Assembly: GCF_051014685.1 (NCBI RefSeq)
Contig: NW_027478385.1
Coordinates: 496,001 to 560,000, forward strand
From: Ptiloglossa arizonensis
Taxonomy: Eukaryota; Arthropoda; Insecta; Hymenoptera; Colletidae
Direction of reading: 5' to 3'
Length of the DNA: 64,000 nt
Shown in pieces: positions 23,682-36,638 of the stretch. The number at the start of each line of letters is the position of its first letter. The first letter of the stretch is position 1. Under the pieces are notes generated by a model that was given only the letters and a program-made list of their open reading frames with translations, had not been told where the DNA came from and ran no database searches. The translations under genes were made by a program, and so were the position numbers.

Positions 23682-26300
23682 GTCAATCCGTTCGCGAGAT
23701 ATGGGAGTTTGAAGTTAAGGAATGGTTGAGAAACCATCAAAATTTTCGCAAGTCTGATACTCGAAACCAATAACTACTATTGCCTAGGGGAAGAGTACAC
23801 ACACCATTGTAATCGGGCGAGTTTCTACTTTCAGATGCAACAGGAATTAATCGAGTTCGTCATTTTGTTCGCGAGATATGGGAGTTTGAATTTAAGGAAT
23901 GGTTGAGAAACCATCACAATTTTCGCAAGTCTGATACTCGAAACCAATAACTGGAATGGCCTAGGGCAAAAATACACATAACCTTGTAATCGGGCGAGTT
24001 TCTGCTTTCAGATGCAACAGGAATTTCTCGAGGTCGTCAATCCGTTCGCGAGGTATGGGAGTTTTAAGTTCAGGAATGGTTGAGAACGCATCAAAATTTT
24101 CGCAATTCTGATGCTATAAACGAATAACTGGAATGGCCTAGGGGAAAAGTACACACACCATTGTAATCGGGCGAGTTTCTACTTTCAGATGCAACAGGAA
24201 TTTCTCGAGTTCGTCAATCCGTTCGCGAGATATGGGAGTTTGAAGTTAAGGAATGGTTGAGAAACCATCAAAATTTTCGCAAGTCTGTTACTCGAAACCA
24301 ATAACTACTATTGCCTAGGGGAAGAGTACACACACCATTGTAATCGGGCGAGTTTCTACTTTCAGATGCAACAGGAATTAATCGAGTTCGTCATTCTGTT
24401 CGCGAGATATGGGAGTTTGAATTTAACGAATGGATGAGAAACCATCACAATTTTCGAAAGTCTGATACTCGAAACCAATAACTACTATGGCCTAGGGCAA
24501 AAATACACATACCGTTGTAATCGGGCGAGGTTCTGCTTTCAGATGCAATAGGAAATTCTCGAATTCGTCAATCCGTTAGCGAGATATGGGAGTGTGAAGT
24601 TAAGGAATGGTTGAGAAACCATCAAAATTTTCGCAAATCTGATACTTGTATCCAATAACTACTATGGCCTAGGGCAAAAATACACATACCATTGTAATCG
24701 GGCGAGTTTCTGCTTTCAGATGCAACAGGAATTTCTCGAGTTCGTCAATCCGTTCGCGAGATATGGGAGTTTGAAGTTAAGGAATGGTTGAGAAACCATC
24801 ATAATTTTCGCAAGTCTGATACTCGAAACAAATAACTACCATTGCCTTGGGCAAAAATACACATACCGTTGTAATCGGGCGAGTTTCTGCTTTCAGATGC
24901 AACAGGAATATCTCGAGTTCGCCAATCCGTTCGCGAGGTATGGGAGTTTGAAGTTAAGGAATGGTTGAGAGACCATCAAAATTTTCGCAAGTCTGATACT
25001 CGAAACCAATAACTAGAATGGCCTAGGGGAAAAGTACACACACCATTGTAATCGGGCGAGTTTCTGTATTCAGATGCAACAGGAATTTCTCGAGTTCGTC
25101 AATCCGTTCGCGAGATATGTGAGTTTGAAGTTAAGGAACGGTTGAGAAACCATCAAAATTTTCGCATGTCTGATACTCGAACCCAATAGCTACTATTGCC
25201 TAGGGCAAAAATACACATACCGTTGTAATCGGGCGAGTTTCTGTTTTCCGATGCAACAGGAATTTCTCGAGTTCGTCAATCCGTTCGCGAGATATGGGAG
25301 TTTGAAGTTAAGGAATGGTTGAGAAACCATCAAAATTTTCTCAAGTCTGATACTCGAAACCACTAACTGGAATGGCCTAGGGGAAAAGTACACACACCAT
25401 TGTAATCGGGCGAGTTTCTACTCTCAGATGCAACAGGAATTTCTCGAGATCGTCAATCCGTTCGCGAGATATGGGAGTTTAAAGTTAAGGAATGGTTGAG
25501 AACGCATCAAAATTTTCGCAATTCTGATGCTATAAACGAATAACTGGATTGGCCTAGGGGAAAAGTACACACACAATTGTAATCGGGCGAGCTTCTACTT
25601 TCAGATGCAACAGGAATTTCTCGAGTTCGTCAATCCGTTCGCGAGATATGGGAGTTTGAAGTTAAGGAATGGTTGAGAAACCATCAAAATTTTCGCAAGT
25701 CTGATACTTGAAACCAATAACTACTATGGCCTAGGGCAAAAATACACATACCACTGTAATCGGGCGAGTTTCTGCTTTCAGATGCAACAGGAATTAATCG
25801 AGTTCGTCATTCTGTTCGCGAGATATGGGAGTTTGAATTTAACGAATGGATGAGAAACCATCACAATTTTCGAAAGTCTGATACTCGAAACCAATAACTA
25901 CTATGGCCTAGGGCAAAAATACACATACCGTTCTAATCGGGCGAGGTTCTGCTTTCAGATGCAATAGGAAATTCTCGAATTCGTCAATCCGTTCGCGAGA
26001 TATGGGAGTGTGAAGTTAAGGAATGGTTGAGAAACCATCAAAATTTTCGCAAATCTGATACTTGAAACCAATAACTACTATGGCCTAGGGCAAAAATACA
26101 CATACCACTGTAATCGGGCGAGTTTCTGCTTTCAGATGCAACAGGAATTTCTCGAGTTCGTCAATCCGTTCGCGAGATATGGGAGTTTGAAGTTAAGGAA
26201 TGGTTGAGAAACCATCAAAATTTTCGCAAGTCTGATACTCGAAACCAATAACAACTATGGCCTAGGGCAAAAATACACATACCGTTGTAATCGGGCGAGG
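23682..26300 (+). repeat. Satellite stretch with mixed types; no gene
   Basis: Only 177-bp monomers. It contains a partial 8-monomer run (24.06-24.85 kb) and the CCACTAAC plus subtype B pair at about 25.30-25.65 kb. From about 25.2 kb the order of types matches 45.0 kb and, in part, 52.7 kb. There is no sequence here that is not satellite. Confidence 0.85.
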
Positions 26301-29300
26301 TTCTGCTTTCAGATGCAATAGGAAATTCTCGTGTTCGTCAATCCGTTCGCGAGATATGGGAGTTTGAAGTTAAGGAATGGTTGAGAAACCATCAAAATTT
26401 TCGCAAGTCTGATACTTGAAACCAATAACTACTATGGCCTACTGCATAAATACAAATACCATTGTAATCGGGCGAGTTTCTGCTTTCAGATGCAACAGGA
26501 ATTTCTCGAGTTCGTCAATCCGTTCGCGAGATATGGGAGTTTGTAGTTAAGGAATGGTTGAGAAACCATCAAAATTTTCGCAAGTCTGATACTCGAAACC
26601 AATAACTGGAATGGCCCAGGGGAAAAGTACACACACCATTCTAATCGGGCGAGTTTCTATTTTCGGATGCTACAGGAATTTCTCGAGTTCGTCAATCGGT
26701 TCGCGAGATATGGGAGTTTGAAGTTAAGGAATGGTTGAGAAACCATCAAAATTTTCGCAAGTCTGATACTCGAAACCAATAACTGGAATGGCCTAGGGGA
26801 AAAGTACACACACCATTGTAATCGGGCGAGTTTCTACCTTCAGATGCAACAGGAATTTCTCGAGTTCGTCAATCCGTTCGTGAGATATGGGAGTTTGAAG
26901 TTAAGGAATGGTTGAGAAACCATCAAAATTTTCGCAAGTCTGATACTCGAAACCAATAACTACTATTGCCTAGGGGAAAAGTACACACACCATTGTAATC
27001 GGGCGAGCTTCTACTTTCAGATGCAACAGGAATTAATCGAGTTCATCATTCGGTTCGCGAGATATGGGAGTTTGAAGTTAAGGAATGGTTGAGAAACCAT
27101 CAAAATTTTCGCAATTCTGATACTCGAAACCAATAATTACTATGGCCTAGGGCAAAAATTCACATACCGCTGTAATCGGCGAGTTTCTGCTTTCAGATGC
27201 AGCAGGACTTTCTCGAGTTCGTCAATCCGTTCGCGAGATATGGGGTTTGAAGGTAAGGAATGGTTGAGAAACCATCAAAATTTTCGCAAGTCTGATACTC
27301 GAAACCAATAACTACAATGGCCTACGTGAAAAATACACATACCGTTGTATTCGGGCGAGTATCTGCTTTCATATGCAACAGGAATTTCTCGAGTTCGTCA
27401 ATCCGTGTGCGAGATGTGGGAGCTTGAAGTTAAGGAATGGTTGAGAAACCATCAAAATTTTCGCAAGTCAGATACTCGAAACCAATAACTACAATGGCCT
27501 ACGTGAAAAATACACACACCATTGTAATCGGGCGAGTTTCTACCTTCAGATGCAACAGGAATTTCTCGAGTTCGTCAATCCGTTCGTGAGATATGGGAGT
27601 TTGAAGTTAAGGAATGGTTGAGAAACCATCAAAATTTTCGCAAGTCTGATACTCGAAACCAATAACTACTATTGCCTAGGGGAAAAGTACACACACCATT
27701 GTAATCGGGCGAGTTTCTACTTTCAGATGCAACAGGAATTAATCGAGATCATCATTCGGTTCGCGAGATATGGGAGTTTGAAGTTAAGGAATGGTTGAGA
27801 AACCATCAAAATTTTCGCAATACTGATACTCGAAACCAATAACTACTATGGCCTAGGGCAAAAATACACACACCGATGTAATCGGGCGGGTTTCTGTTTT
27901 CAGATGCAGCAGGACTTTCTCGAGTTCGTCAATCCGTTCGCGAGATATGGGGGTTTGAAGATAAGGAATGGTTGAGAAACAATCAAAATTTTCGCATGTC
28001 TGATACTCGAAATAAATAAATACTATGGCCTAGGGCAAAACTACACACACCGTTTTAATCGGGCGAGTGTCTGCTTTTAGATGCAACAGGAATTTCTCGA
28101 GTTCGTCAATCCGTTCGTGAGATATGGGAGTTTGAAGTTAAGGAATGGTTGAGATACCATCAAAATTTTCGCAAGTCTGATACTCGAAACCAATAACTAC
28201 AGAGGCCTAGGGGAAAAATACACATACCGTTGTAATCGGGCGAGTTTCTACTTTCACATGCAACAGGAATTTCTCGAGTTCGTCATTCCGTTCGCGAGAT
28301 ATGCTTGGTTGAAGTGAAGGAACGGTTGAGAAACCATCAAAATTTTCGCAAGTCTGATACTCGAAACCAATAACTGGAATGGCCTACGGGAAAAGTACAC
28401 ACACCATTATAATCGGGCGAGTTTCAACTTTCAGATGCAACAGGAATTTCTCGAGTTCGTCATTCCGTTCGCGAGGTATGGGTGGTTGAAGTTAAGGAGC
28501 GGTTGAGAAACCATCAAAATTTTCCCAAGTCTGATACACGAAACCAATTACTACAAAGGCTTAGGGGAAAAATACACAAACCGTTGTAATGGGGAGAGTT
28601 TCTACTTTCAGATGCAACAGGAATTTCTCGAGTTCGTCAATCCGTTCGTGAGATATGGGAGTTTGAAGTTAAGGAATGGTTGAGAAACCATCAAAATTTT
28701 CGCAAGTCTGATACTCGAAACCAATAACTACAGAGGCCTAGGGCAAAAATGCACATACCGTTGTAATCGGGAGAGTTTCTGCTTTCAGATGCAACAGCAA
28801 TTTCTCGAGTTCGTCAATCCGTTCGCGAGATATGGGAGTTTGAAGTTAAGGAATGGTTGAGAAATCATCAAAATTTTCGCTGGTCTGATACTCGAAACCA
28901 ATAACTGGAATGGCCTAGGGGAAAAGTACACATACCTCTGTAATCGGGCGAGTTTCCACTTTCAGACGCAACAGGAATTTCACGAGTTCGTCGATCCGTT
29001 CGCGAGATATGGGAGTTTGAAGTTAAGGAGTGGTTGAGAAACCATCAAAATTTTCGCAAGTCTGATACTCGAAACCAATAACTGGAATGGCCTAGGGAAA
29101 AGTACACACACCATTGTAATCGGGCGAGCTTCTACTTTCAGATGCAACAGGAATTTCTCGAGTTCGTCATTCCGTTCGCGAGATATGGGAGTTTGAAGTT
29201 AAGGAATGGTTGAGAAACCATCAAAATTTTCGCAAGTCTGATACTCGAAACCAATAAGAACTATTTCCTAGGGGAAAAATACACATACCGTTGTAATCGG

Positions 29301-30112
29301 GCGAGCTTCTGCTTTCAGATGCAACAGGAATTTCTCGATTTCGTCAATCCGTTCGTGAGATATGGGTGTTTGAAGTTAAGGAATGGTTGAGAAACCATCA
29401 AAATTTTCGCAAGTCTGATACTCGAGACCAATAATTACTATGGCCTAGGGCAAAAATTCACATACCGCTGTAATCGGCGAGTTTCTGCTTTCAGATGCAG
29501 CAGGACTTTCTCGAGTTCGTCAATCCGTTCGCGAGATATGGGGTTTGAAGGTAAGGAATGGTTGAGAAACCATCAAAATTTTCGCAAGTCTGATACTCGA
29601 AACCAATAACTACAATGGCCTACGTGAAAAATACACATACCGTTGTATTCGGGCGAGTATCTGCTTTCATATGCAACAGGAATTTCTCGAGTTCGTCAAT
29701 CCGTGTGCGAGATATGGGAGTTTGAAGTTAAGGAATGGTTGAGAAACCATCAAAATTTTCGCAAGTCAGATACTCGAAACCAATAACTACAATGGCCTAG
29801 GGGAAAAGTACACATACCTTTGTAATCGGGCGAGTTTCCACTTTCAGAAGCAACAGGAATTTCACGAGTTCGTCGATCCGTTCGCGAGATATGGGATCTT
29901 GAAGTTAAGGAATGTTTGAGAAACCATCAAAATTTTCGCAATTCTGATACTCGAAACCAATAACTACTATGGCCTAGGGCAAAAATACACACACCGATGT
30001 AATCGGGCGGGTTTCTGTTTTCAGATGCAGCAGGACTTTCTCGAGTTCGTCAATCCGTTCGCGAGATATGGGGGTTTGAAGATAAGGAATGGTTGAGAAA
30101 CCATCAAAATTT
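26300..30112 (+). repeat. Diverged monomer block with shortened units
   Basis: Monomers here carry many private changes: CTACTGCATAAATAC at 26.44 kb, CTACGTGAAAAATAC, TGCAGCAGGAC, AATAAATAAATAC and CAACAGCAATTTC. Some are about 2 bp short because a G is missing from the CGGGCG box and an A from GGGAGTTTG (near 27.18-27.25 and 29.47-29.55 kb). The order of types from 26.4 to 28.86 kb recurs at 46.6-48.6 and 54.6-56.8 kb, and 28.86-29.4 kb continues to match 56.82-57.37 kb. Diverged monomers inside a homogenised array suggest an older layer copied as a block. Confidence 0.8.
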
Positions 30113-32947
30113 TCGCAAGTCTGATACCCGAACCCAATAACTACTATTGCCTAGGGCAAAAATACAAATACCGCTGTAATCGGGCGACCTTCTGTTTCCA
30201 GATGCAACAGGAATTTCTCGAGTTCGTCAATCCGTTCGCGAGATATGGGAGTTTGAAGTTAAGGAACGGTTGAGAAACCATCAAAATTTTCGCAAGTCTG
30301 ATACTCGAAACCAATAACTACTATTGCCTAGGGCAAAAATACAAATACCGCTGTAATCGGGCGACCTTCTGTTTCCAGATGCAACAGGAATTTCTCGAGT
30401 TCGTCAATCCGTTCGCGAGATATGGGAGTTTGAAGTTAAGGAACGGTTGAGAAACCATCAAAATTTTCGCAAGTCTGATACTCGAAACCAATAGCTACTA
30501 TTGCCTAGGGCAAAAATACACATACCGTTGTAATCGGGCGAGTTTCTGCTTTCAGATGCAACAGGAATTTCCCGAGTTCGTCAATCCGTTCGCGAGATAT
30601 GGGAGTTTGAAGTTAAGGAATGGTTGAGAAACCATCAAAATTTTCGCAAGTCTGATACTCGAAACCAATAACTACTATTGCCGCGGGGAAAAGTACACAC
30701 ACCATTGTAATCGGGCGAGCTTCTACTTTCAGATGCAACAGGAATTAATCGAGTTCGTCATTCTGTTCGCGAGATATGGGAGTTTGAAGTTAAGGAATGG
30801 TTGAGAAACCATCAAAATTTTCGCAAGTCTGATACTCGAAACCAATAACTACTATTGCCTAGGGCAAAAATACAAATACCGCTGTAATCGGGCGACCTTC
30901 TGTTTCCAGATGCAACAGGAATTTCTCGAGTTCGTCAATCCGTTCGCGAGATATGGGAGTTTGAAGTTAAGGAACGGTTGAGAAACCATCAAAATTTTCG
31001 CAAGTCTGATACTCGAAACCAATAACTACTATTGCCTAGGGCAAAAATACAAATACCGTTGTAGTCGGGCGAGTTTCTGCTCTCAGATGCAACAGGAATT
31101 TCTCGAGTTCGTCAATCCGTTCGCGAGATATGGGAGTTTGAAGTTACGGAATGTTTGAGAAACCATCAAAATTTTCGCTGGTCTGATACTCGAGACCTAT
31201 AAATAGCATGGCCTAGGGCAAAAACACACATACCGTTTTAGTCGGATGACTTTCTGCTTTCAGATCCAACAGGAATTTCTCGTGTTTGTCAATCCGTTCG
31301 CGATATATGTGGGTTTGAAGTTAAGGAACGGTTGAGAAACCATCAAAATTTTCGCATGTCTGATACTCGAAACCAATAGCTACTATTGCGTAGGGCAAAA
31401 ATACACATACCGTTGTAATCGGGCGAGTTTCTGCTTTCAGATGCAACAGGAATTTCTCGAGTTCGTCAATCCGTTCGCGAGATATGGGAGTTTGAAGTTA
31501 AGGAATGGTTGAGAAACCATCAAAATTTTCGCAAGTCTGATACTCGAAACCAATAACTACTATTGCCTAGGGGAAGAGTACACACACCATTGTAATCGGG
31601 CGAGTTTCTACTTTCAGATGCAACAGGAATTAATCGAGTTCGCCATTCTGTTCGCGAGATATGGGAGTTTGAATTTAACGAATACATGAGAAACCATCAC
31701 AATTTTCGAAAGTCTGATACTCGAAACCAATAACTACTATGGCTTAGGGCAAAAATACACATACCGTTGTAATCGGGCGAGGTTCTGCTTTCAGATGCAA
31801 TAGGAAATTCTCGAATTCGTCAATCCGTTCGCGAGATATGGGAGTGTGAACTTAAGGAATGGTTGAGAAACCATCAAAATTTTCGCAAATCTGATACTTG
31901 AATCCAATAACTACTATGGCCTAGGGCAAAAATACACATACCATTGTAATCGGGCGAGTTTCTGCTTTCAGATGCAACAGGAATTTCTCCAGTTCGTCAA
32001 TCCGTTCGCGAGATATGGGAGTTTGAAGTTAAGGAACGGTTGAGAAACCATCAAAATTTTCGCAAGTCTGATACTCGAAATCAATAGCTACTATTGCCTA
32101 GGGCAAAAATACACATACCGTTGTAATCGGGCGAGTTTCTGCTTTCAGATGCAACAGGAATTTCCCGAGTTCGTCAATCCGTTCGCGAGATATGGGAGTT
32201 TGAAGTTAAGGAATGGTTGAGAAACCATCAAAATTTTCGCAAGTCTGATACTCGAAACCAATAACTACTATTGCCGCGGGGAAAAGTACACACACCATTG
32301 TAATCGCGCGAGTTTCTACTTTCAGATGCAACAGGAATTAATCGAGTTCGTCATTCTGTTCGCGAGGTATGGGAGTTTGAAGTTAAGGAATGGTTGAGAA
32401 ACCATCAAAATTTTCGCAAGTCTGATACTCGAAACCAATAACTACTATTGCCTAGGGCAAAAATACAAATACCGCTGTAATCGCGCGAGTTTCTACTTTC
32501 AGATGCAACAGGAATTAATCGAGTTCGTCATTCTGTTCGCGAGATATGGGAGTTTGAAGTTAAGGAATGGTTGAGAAACCATCAAAATTTTCGCAAGTCT
32601 GATACTCGAAACCAATAGCTACTATTGCCTAGGGCAAAAATACACATACCGTTGTAATCGGGCGAGTTTCTGCTTTCAGATGCAACAGGAATTTCTCGAG
32701 TTCGTCAATCCGTTCGCGAGATATGGGAGTTTGAATATAAGGAATGGTTTAGAAACCATAAAAATTTTCGCAAGTCTGATACTCGAGACCTATAACTAGC
32801 ATGGCCTAGGGCAAAAACACACATACCGTTTTAGTCGGATGACTTTCTGCTTTCAGATCCAACAGGAATTTCTCGTGTTTGTCAATCCGTTCGCGATATA
32901 TGGGGGTTTGAAGTTAAGGAATGGTTGAGAAACCATCAAAATTTTCG
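30113..32947 (+). repeat. Mixed satellite stretch with a tandem single-monomer duplication
   Basis: At about 30,130-30,483 one monomer with CAAATACCGCTG, CGACCTTCTG and TTTCCAGATG is repeated at once, 177 bp apart, almost unchanged; the type recurs near 30.85 kb. The rare CCGCGG monomer appears at 30,679 and 32,272, 1593 bp or exactly nine monomers apart. From 30.6 kb onward the monomer types resemble those of 8-12 kb, including subtype C. No gene is present. Confidence 0.8.
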
Positions 32948-35778
32948 CAAGTCTGATACTCGAAACCAATAACTACTATTGCCTAGGGCCAAAATACACA
33001 CACCATTGTAATCGGCCGAGTTTCTACTCTCAGATGCAACAGGAATATCTCGTGTTCGTCAATCCGTTCGCGAGATATGGGAGTTTGAAGTTAAGGAATG
33101 GTTGAGAAACCATCAAAATTTTCGCAAGTCTGATACTCGAAACCAATAGCAACTATTGCCTAGGACAAAAATACACATACCGTTGTAATCGGGCGAGTTT
33201 CTGCTTTCAGATGCAACAGGAATTTCTCGAGTTCGTCAATCCGTTCGCGAGATATGGGGGTTTGAAGTTACGGAATGTTTGAGAAACCATCAAAATTTTC
33301 GCTGGTCTGATACTCGAGACCTATAACTAGCATGGCCTAGGGCAAAAACACACATACCGTTTTAGTCGGATGACTTTCTGCTTTCAGATCCAACAGGAAT
33401 TTCTCGTGTTTGTCAATCCGTTCGCGATATATGGGGGTTTGAATTTAAGGAATGGTTGAGAAACCATCAAAATTTTCGCAAGTCTGATACTCGAAACCAA
33501 TAACTACTATTGCCTAGGGCCAAAATACACACACCATTGTAATCGGCCGAGTTTCTACTCTCAGATGCAACAGGAATATCTCGTGTTCGTCAATCCGTTC
33601 GCGAGATATGGGAGTTTGAAGTTAAGGAATGGTTGAGAAACCATCAAAATTTTCGCATGTCTGATACTCGAAACAAATAGCTACTATTGCCTAGGGCAAA
33701 AATACACATACCGTTGTAATCGGGCGAGTTTCTGCTTTCAGATGCAACAGGAATTTCTCGAGTTCGTCAATCCGTTCGCGATATATGGGGGTTTGAAGTT
33801 AAGGAATGGTTGAGAAACCATCAAAATTTTCGCAAGTCTGATACTCGAAACCAATAACTACTATTGCCTAGGGCAAATATACACCTACCTTTGTAATCGG
33901 ATGACTTTCTGCTTTCAGGTCCATCAGGAATTTCTCGTGATTGTCAATCCGTTCGCGAGATATGGGGGTTTGAAGTTAAGGAATGATTGAGAAACCATCA
34001 AAATTTTCGCAAGTCTGATACTCGAAACCAATAACTGGAATGGCCTAGGGGAAAAGTACACACACCATTGTAATCGGGCGAGTTTCTGTATTCAGATGCA
34101 ACAGGAATTTCTCGAGTTCGTCAATCCGTTCGCGAGATATGGGAGTTTGAAGTTAAGGAACGGTTGAGAAACCATCAAAATTTTCGCATGTCTGATACTC
34201 GAAACCAATAGCTACTATTGCCTAGGGCAAAAATACACATACCGTTGTAATCGGGCGAGTTTCTGCTTTCAGATGCAACAGGAATTTCTCGAGTTCGTCA
34301 ATCCGTTCGCGAGATATGGGAGTTTGAAGTTAAGGAATGGTTGAGAAACCATCAAAATTTTCGCAAGTCTGATACTCGAAACCAATAACTACTATTGCCT
34401 AGGGGAAGAGTACACACACCATTGTAATCGGGCGAGTTTCTACTTTCAGATGCAACAGGAATTTATCGAGTTCGTCATTCTGTTCGCGAGATATGGGAGT
34501 TTGAATTTAAGGAATGGTTGAGAAACCATCACAATTTTCGCAAGTCTGATACTCGAAACCAATAACTGGAATGGCCTAGGGCAAAAATACACATAACCTT
34601 GTAATCGGGCGAGTTTCTGCTTTCAGATGCAACAGGAATTTCTCGAGGTCGTCAATCCGTTCGCGAGATATGAGAGTTTAAAGTTAAGGAATGGTTGAGA
34701 ACGCATCAAAATTTTCGCAATTCTGATGCTATAAACGAATAACTGGAATGGCCTAGGGGAAAAGTACACACACCATTGTAATCGGGCGAGTTTCTACTTT
34801 CAGATGCAACAGGAATTTCTCGAGTTCGTCAATCCGTTCGCGAGATATGGGAGTTTGAAGTTAAGGAATGGTTGAGAAACCATCAAAATTTTCGCAAGTC
34901 TGTTACACGAAACCAATAAATACTATTGCCTAGGGGAAGAGTACACACACCATTGTAATCGGGCGAGTTTCTACTTTCAGATGCCACAGGAATTAATCGA
35001 GTTCGTCATTCTGTTCGCGAGATATGGGAGTTTGATTTTAACGAATGGATGAGAAACCATCACAATTTTCGAAAGTCTGATACTCGAAACCAATAACTAC
35101 TATGGCCTAGGGCAAAAATACACATACCGTTGTAATCGGGCGAGGTTCTGCTTTCAGATGCAATAGGAAATTCTCGAATTCGTCAATCCGTTAGCGAGAT
35201 ATGGGAGTGTGAAGTTAAGGAATGGTTGAGAAACCATCAAAATTTTCGCAAATCTGATACTTGAATCCAATAACTACTATGGCCTAGGGCAAAAATACAC
35301 ATACCATTGTAATCGGGCGTGTTTCTGCTTTCAGATGCAACAGGAATTTCTCGAGTTCGTCAATCCGTTCGCGAGATATGGGAGTTTGAAGTTAAGGAAT
35401 GGTTGAGAAACCATCATAATTTTCGCAAGTCTGATACTCGAAACCAATAACTACCATTGCCTAGGGCAAAAATACACATACCGTTGTAATCGGGCGACTT
35501 TCTGCTTTCAGATGCAACAGGAATTTCTCGAGTTCGTCAATGCGTTCGCGAGATATGGGAGTTTGAAGTTAAGGAACGGTTGAGAAACCATCAAAATTTT
35601 CGCAAGTCTGATACTCGAAACCAAGAGCTACTATTGCCTAGGGCAAAAAACACATACCGTTGTAATCGGGCGAGTTTCTGCTTTCAGATGCAACAGGAAT
35701 ATCTCGAGTTCGCCAATCCGTTCGCGAGGTATGGGAGTTTGAAGTTAAGGAATGGTTGACAAACCATCAAAACTTTCG
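32948..35778 (+). repeat. 16-monomer tandem block, copy 1 (2831 bp)
   Basis: The CAACTATTGCCTAGGAC monomer at 33,150 returns at 35,981, 2831 bp away or 16 monomers less 1 bp. The interior is closely related to 13.0-16.3 kb and 16.75-20.2 kb: subtype C, CAAATATACACC, GGGGAAGAG, subtype B, TAAATACTATTG and CAAGAGCTAC in the same order. Confidence 0.75.
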
Positions 35779-36638
35779 CAAGTCTGATACTCGAAACCAA
35801 TAACTACTATTGCCTAGGGCCAAAATACACACACCATTGTAATCGGCCGAGTTTCTACTCTCAGATGCAACAGGAATATCTCGTGTTCGTCAATCCGTTC
35901 GCGACATATGGGAGTTTGAAGTTAAGGAATGGTTGAGAAACCATCAAAATTTTCGCAAGTCTGATACTCGAAACCAATAGCAACTATTGCCTAGGACAAA
36001 AATACACATACCGTTGTAATCGGGCGAGTTTCTGCTTTCAGATGCAACAGGAATTTCTCGAGTTCGTCAATCCGTTCGCGAGATATGGGGGTTTGAAGTT
36101 ACGGAATGTTTGAGAAACCATCAAAATTTTCGCTGGTCTGATACTCGAGACCTATAACTAGCATGGCCTAGGGCAAAAACACACATACCGTTTTAGTCGG
36201 ATGACTTTCTGCTTTCAGATCCAACAGGAATTTCTCGTGTTTGTCAATCCGTTCGCGATATATGGGGGTTTGAATTTAAGGAATGGTTGAGAAACCATCA
36301 AAATTTTCGCAAGTCTGATACTCGAAACCAATAACTACTATTGCCTAGGGCCAAAATACACACACCATTGTAATCGGCCGAGTTTCTACTCTCAGATGCA
36401 ACAGGAATATCTCGTGTTCGTCAATCCGTTCGCGAGATATGGGAGTTTGAAGTTAAGGAATGGTTGAGAAACCATCAAAATTTTCGCATGTCTGATACTC
36501 GAAACAAATAGCTACTATTGCCTAGGGCAAAAATACACATACCGTTGTAATCGGGCGAGTTTCTGCTATCAGATGCAACAGGAATTTCTCGAGTTCGTCA
36601 ATCCGTTCGCGAGATATGGGAGTTTGAAGTTAAGGAAT
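35779..36638 (+). repeat. 16-monomer tandem block, copy 2 (truncated)
   Basis: This copy follows copy 1 to about 36.65 kb and then skips to the GGGGAAGAG monomer. The offset falls from 2831 to 2300 bp (aligned at 34,401 and 36,701), a loss of exactly three monomers. The shortened order then becomes the unit that was amplified next door as the 1592-bp higher-order repeat. Confidence 0.7.

Noticed and set aside
26806..28200. A 4-monomer (706-bp) tandem duplication
   Set aside because: Only the first two monomers of each half match well; the rest differ at many positions, so I did not call it a tandem block.
30679..32271. A complete 9-monomer tandem repeat between the two CCGCGG monomers
   Set aside because: The spacing is exactly nine monomers, but similarity fades after about 250-300 bp, so only the landmark and its neighbours are shared.
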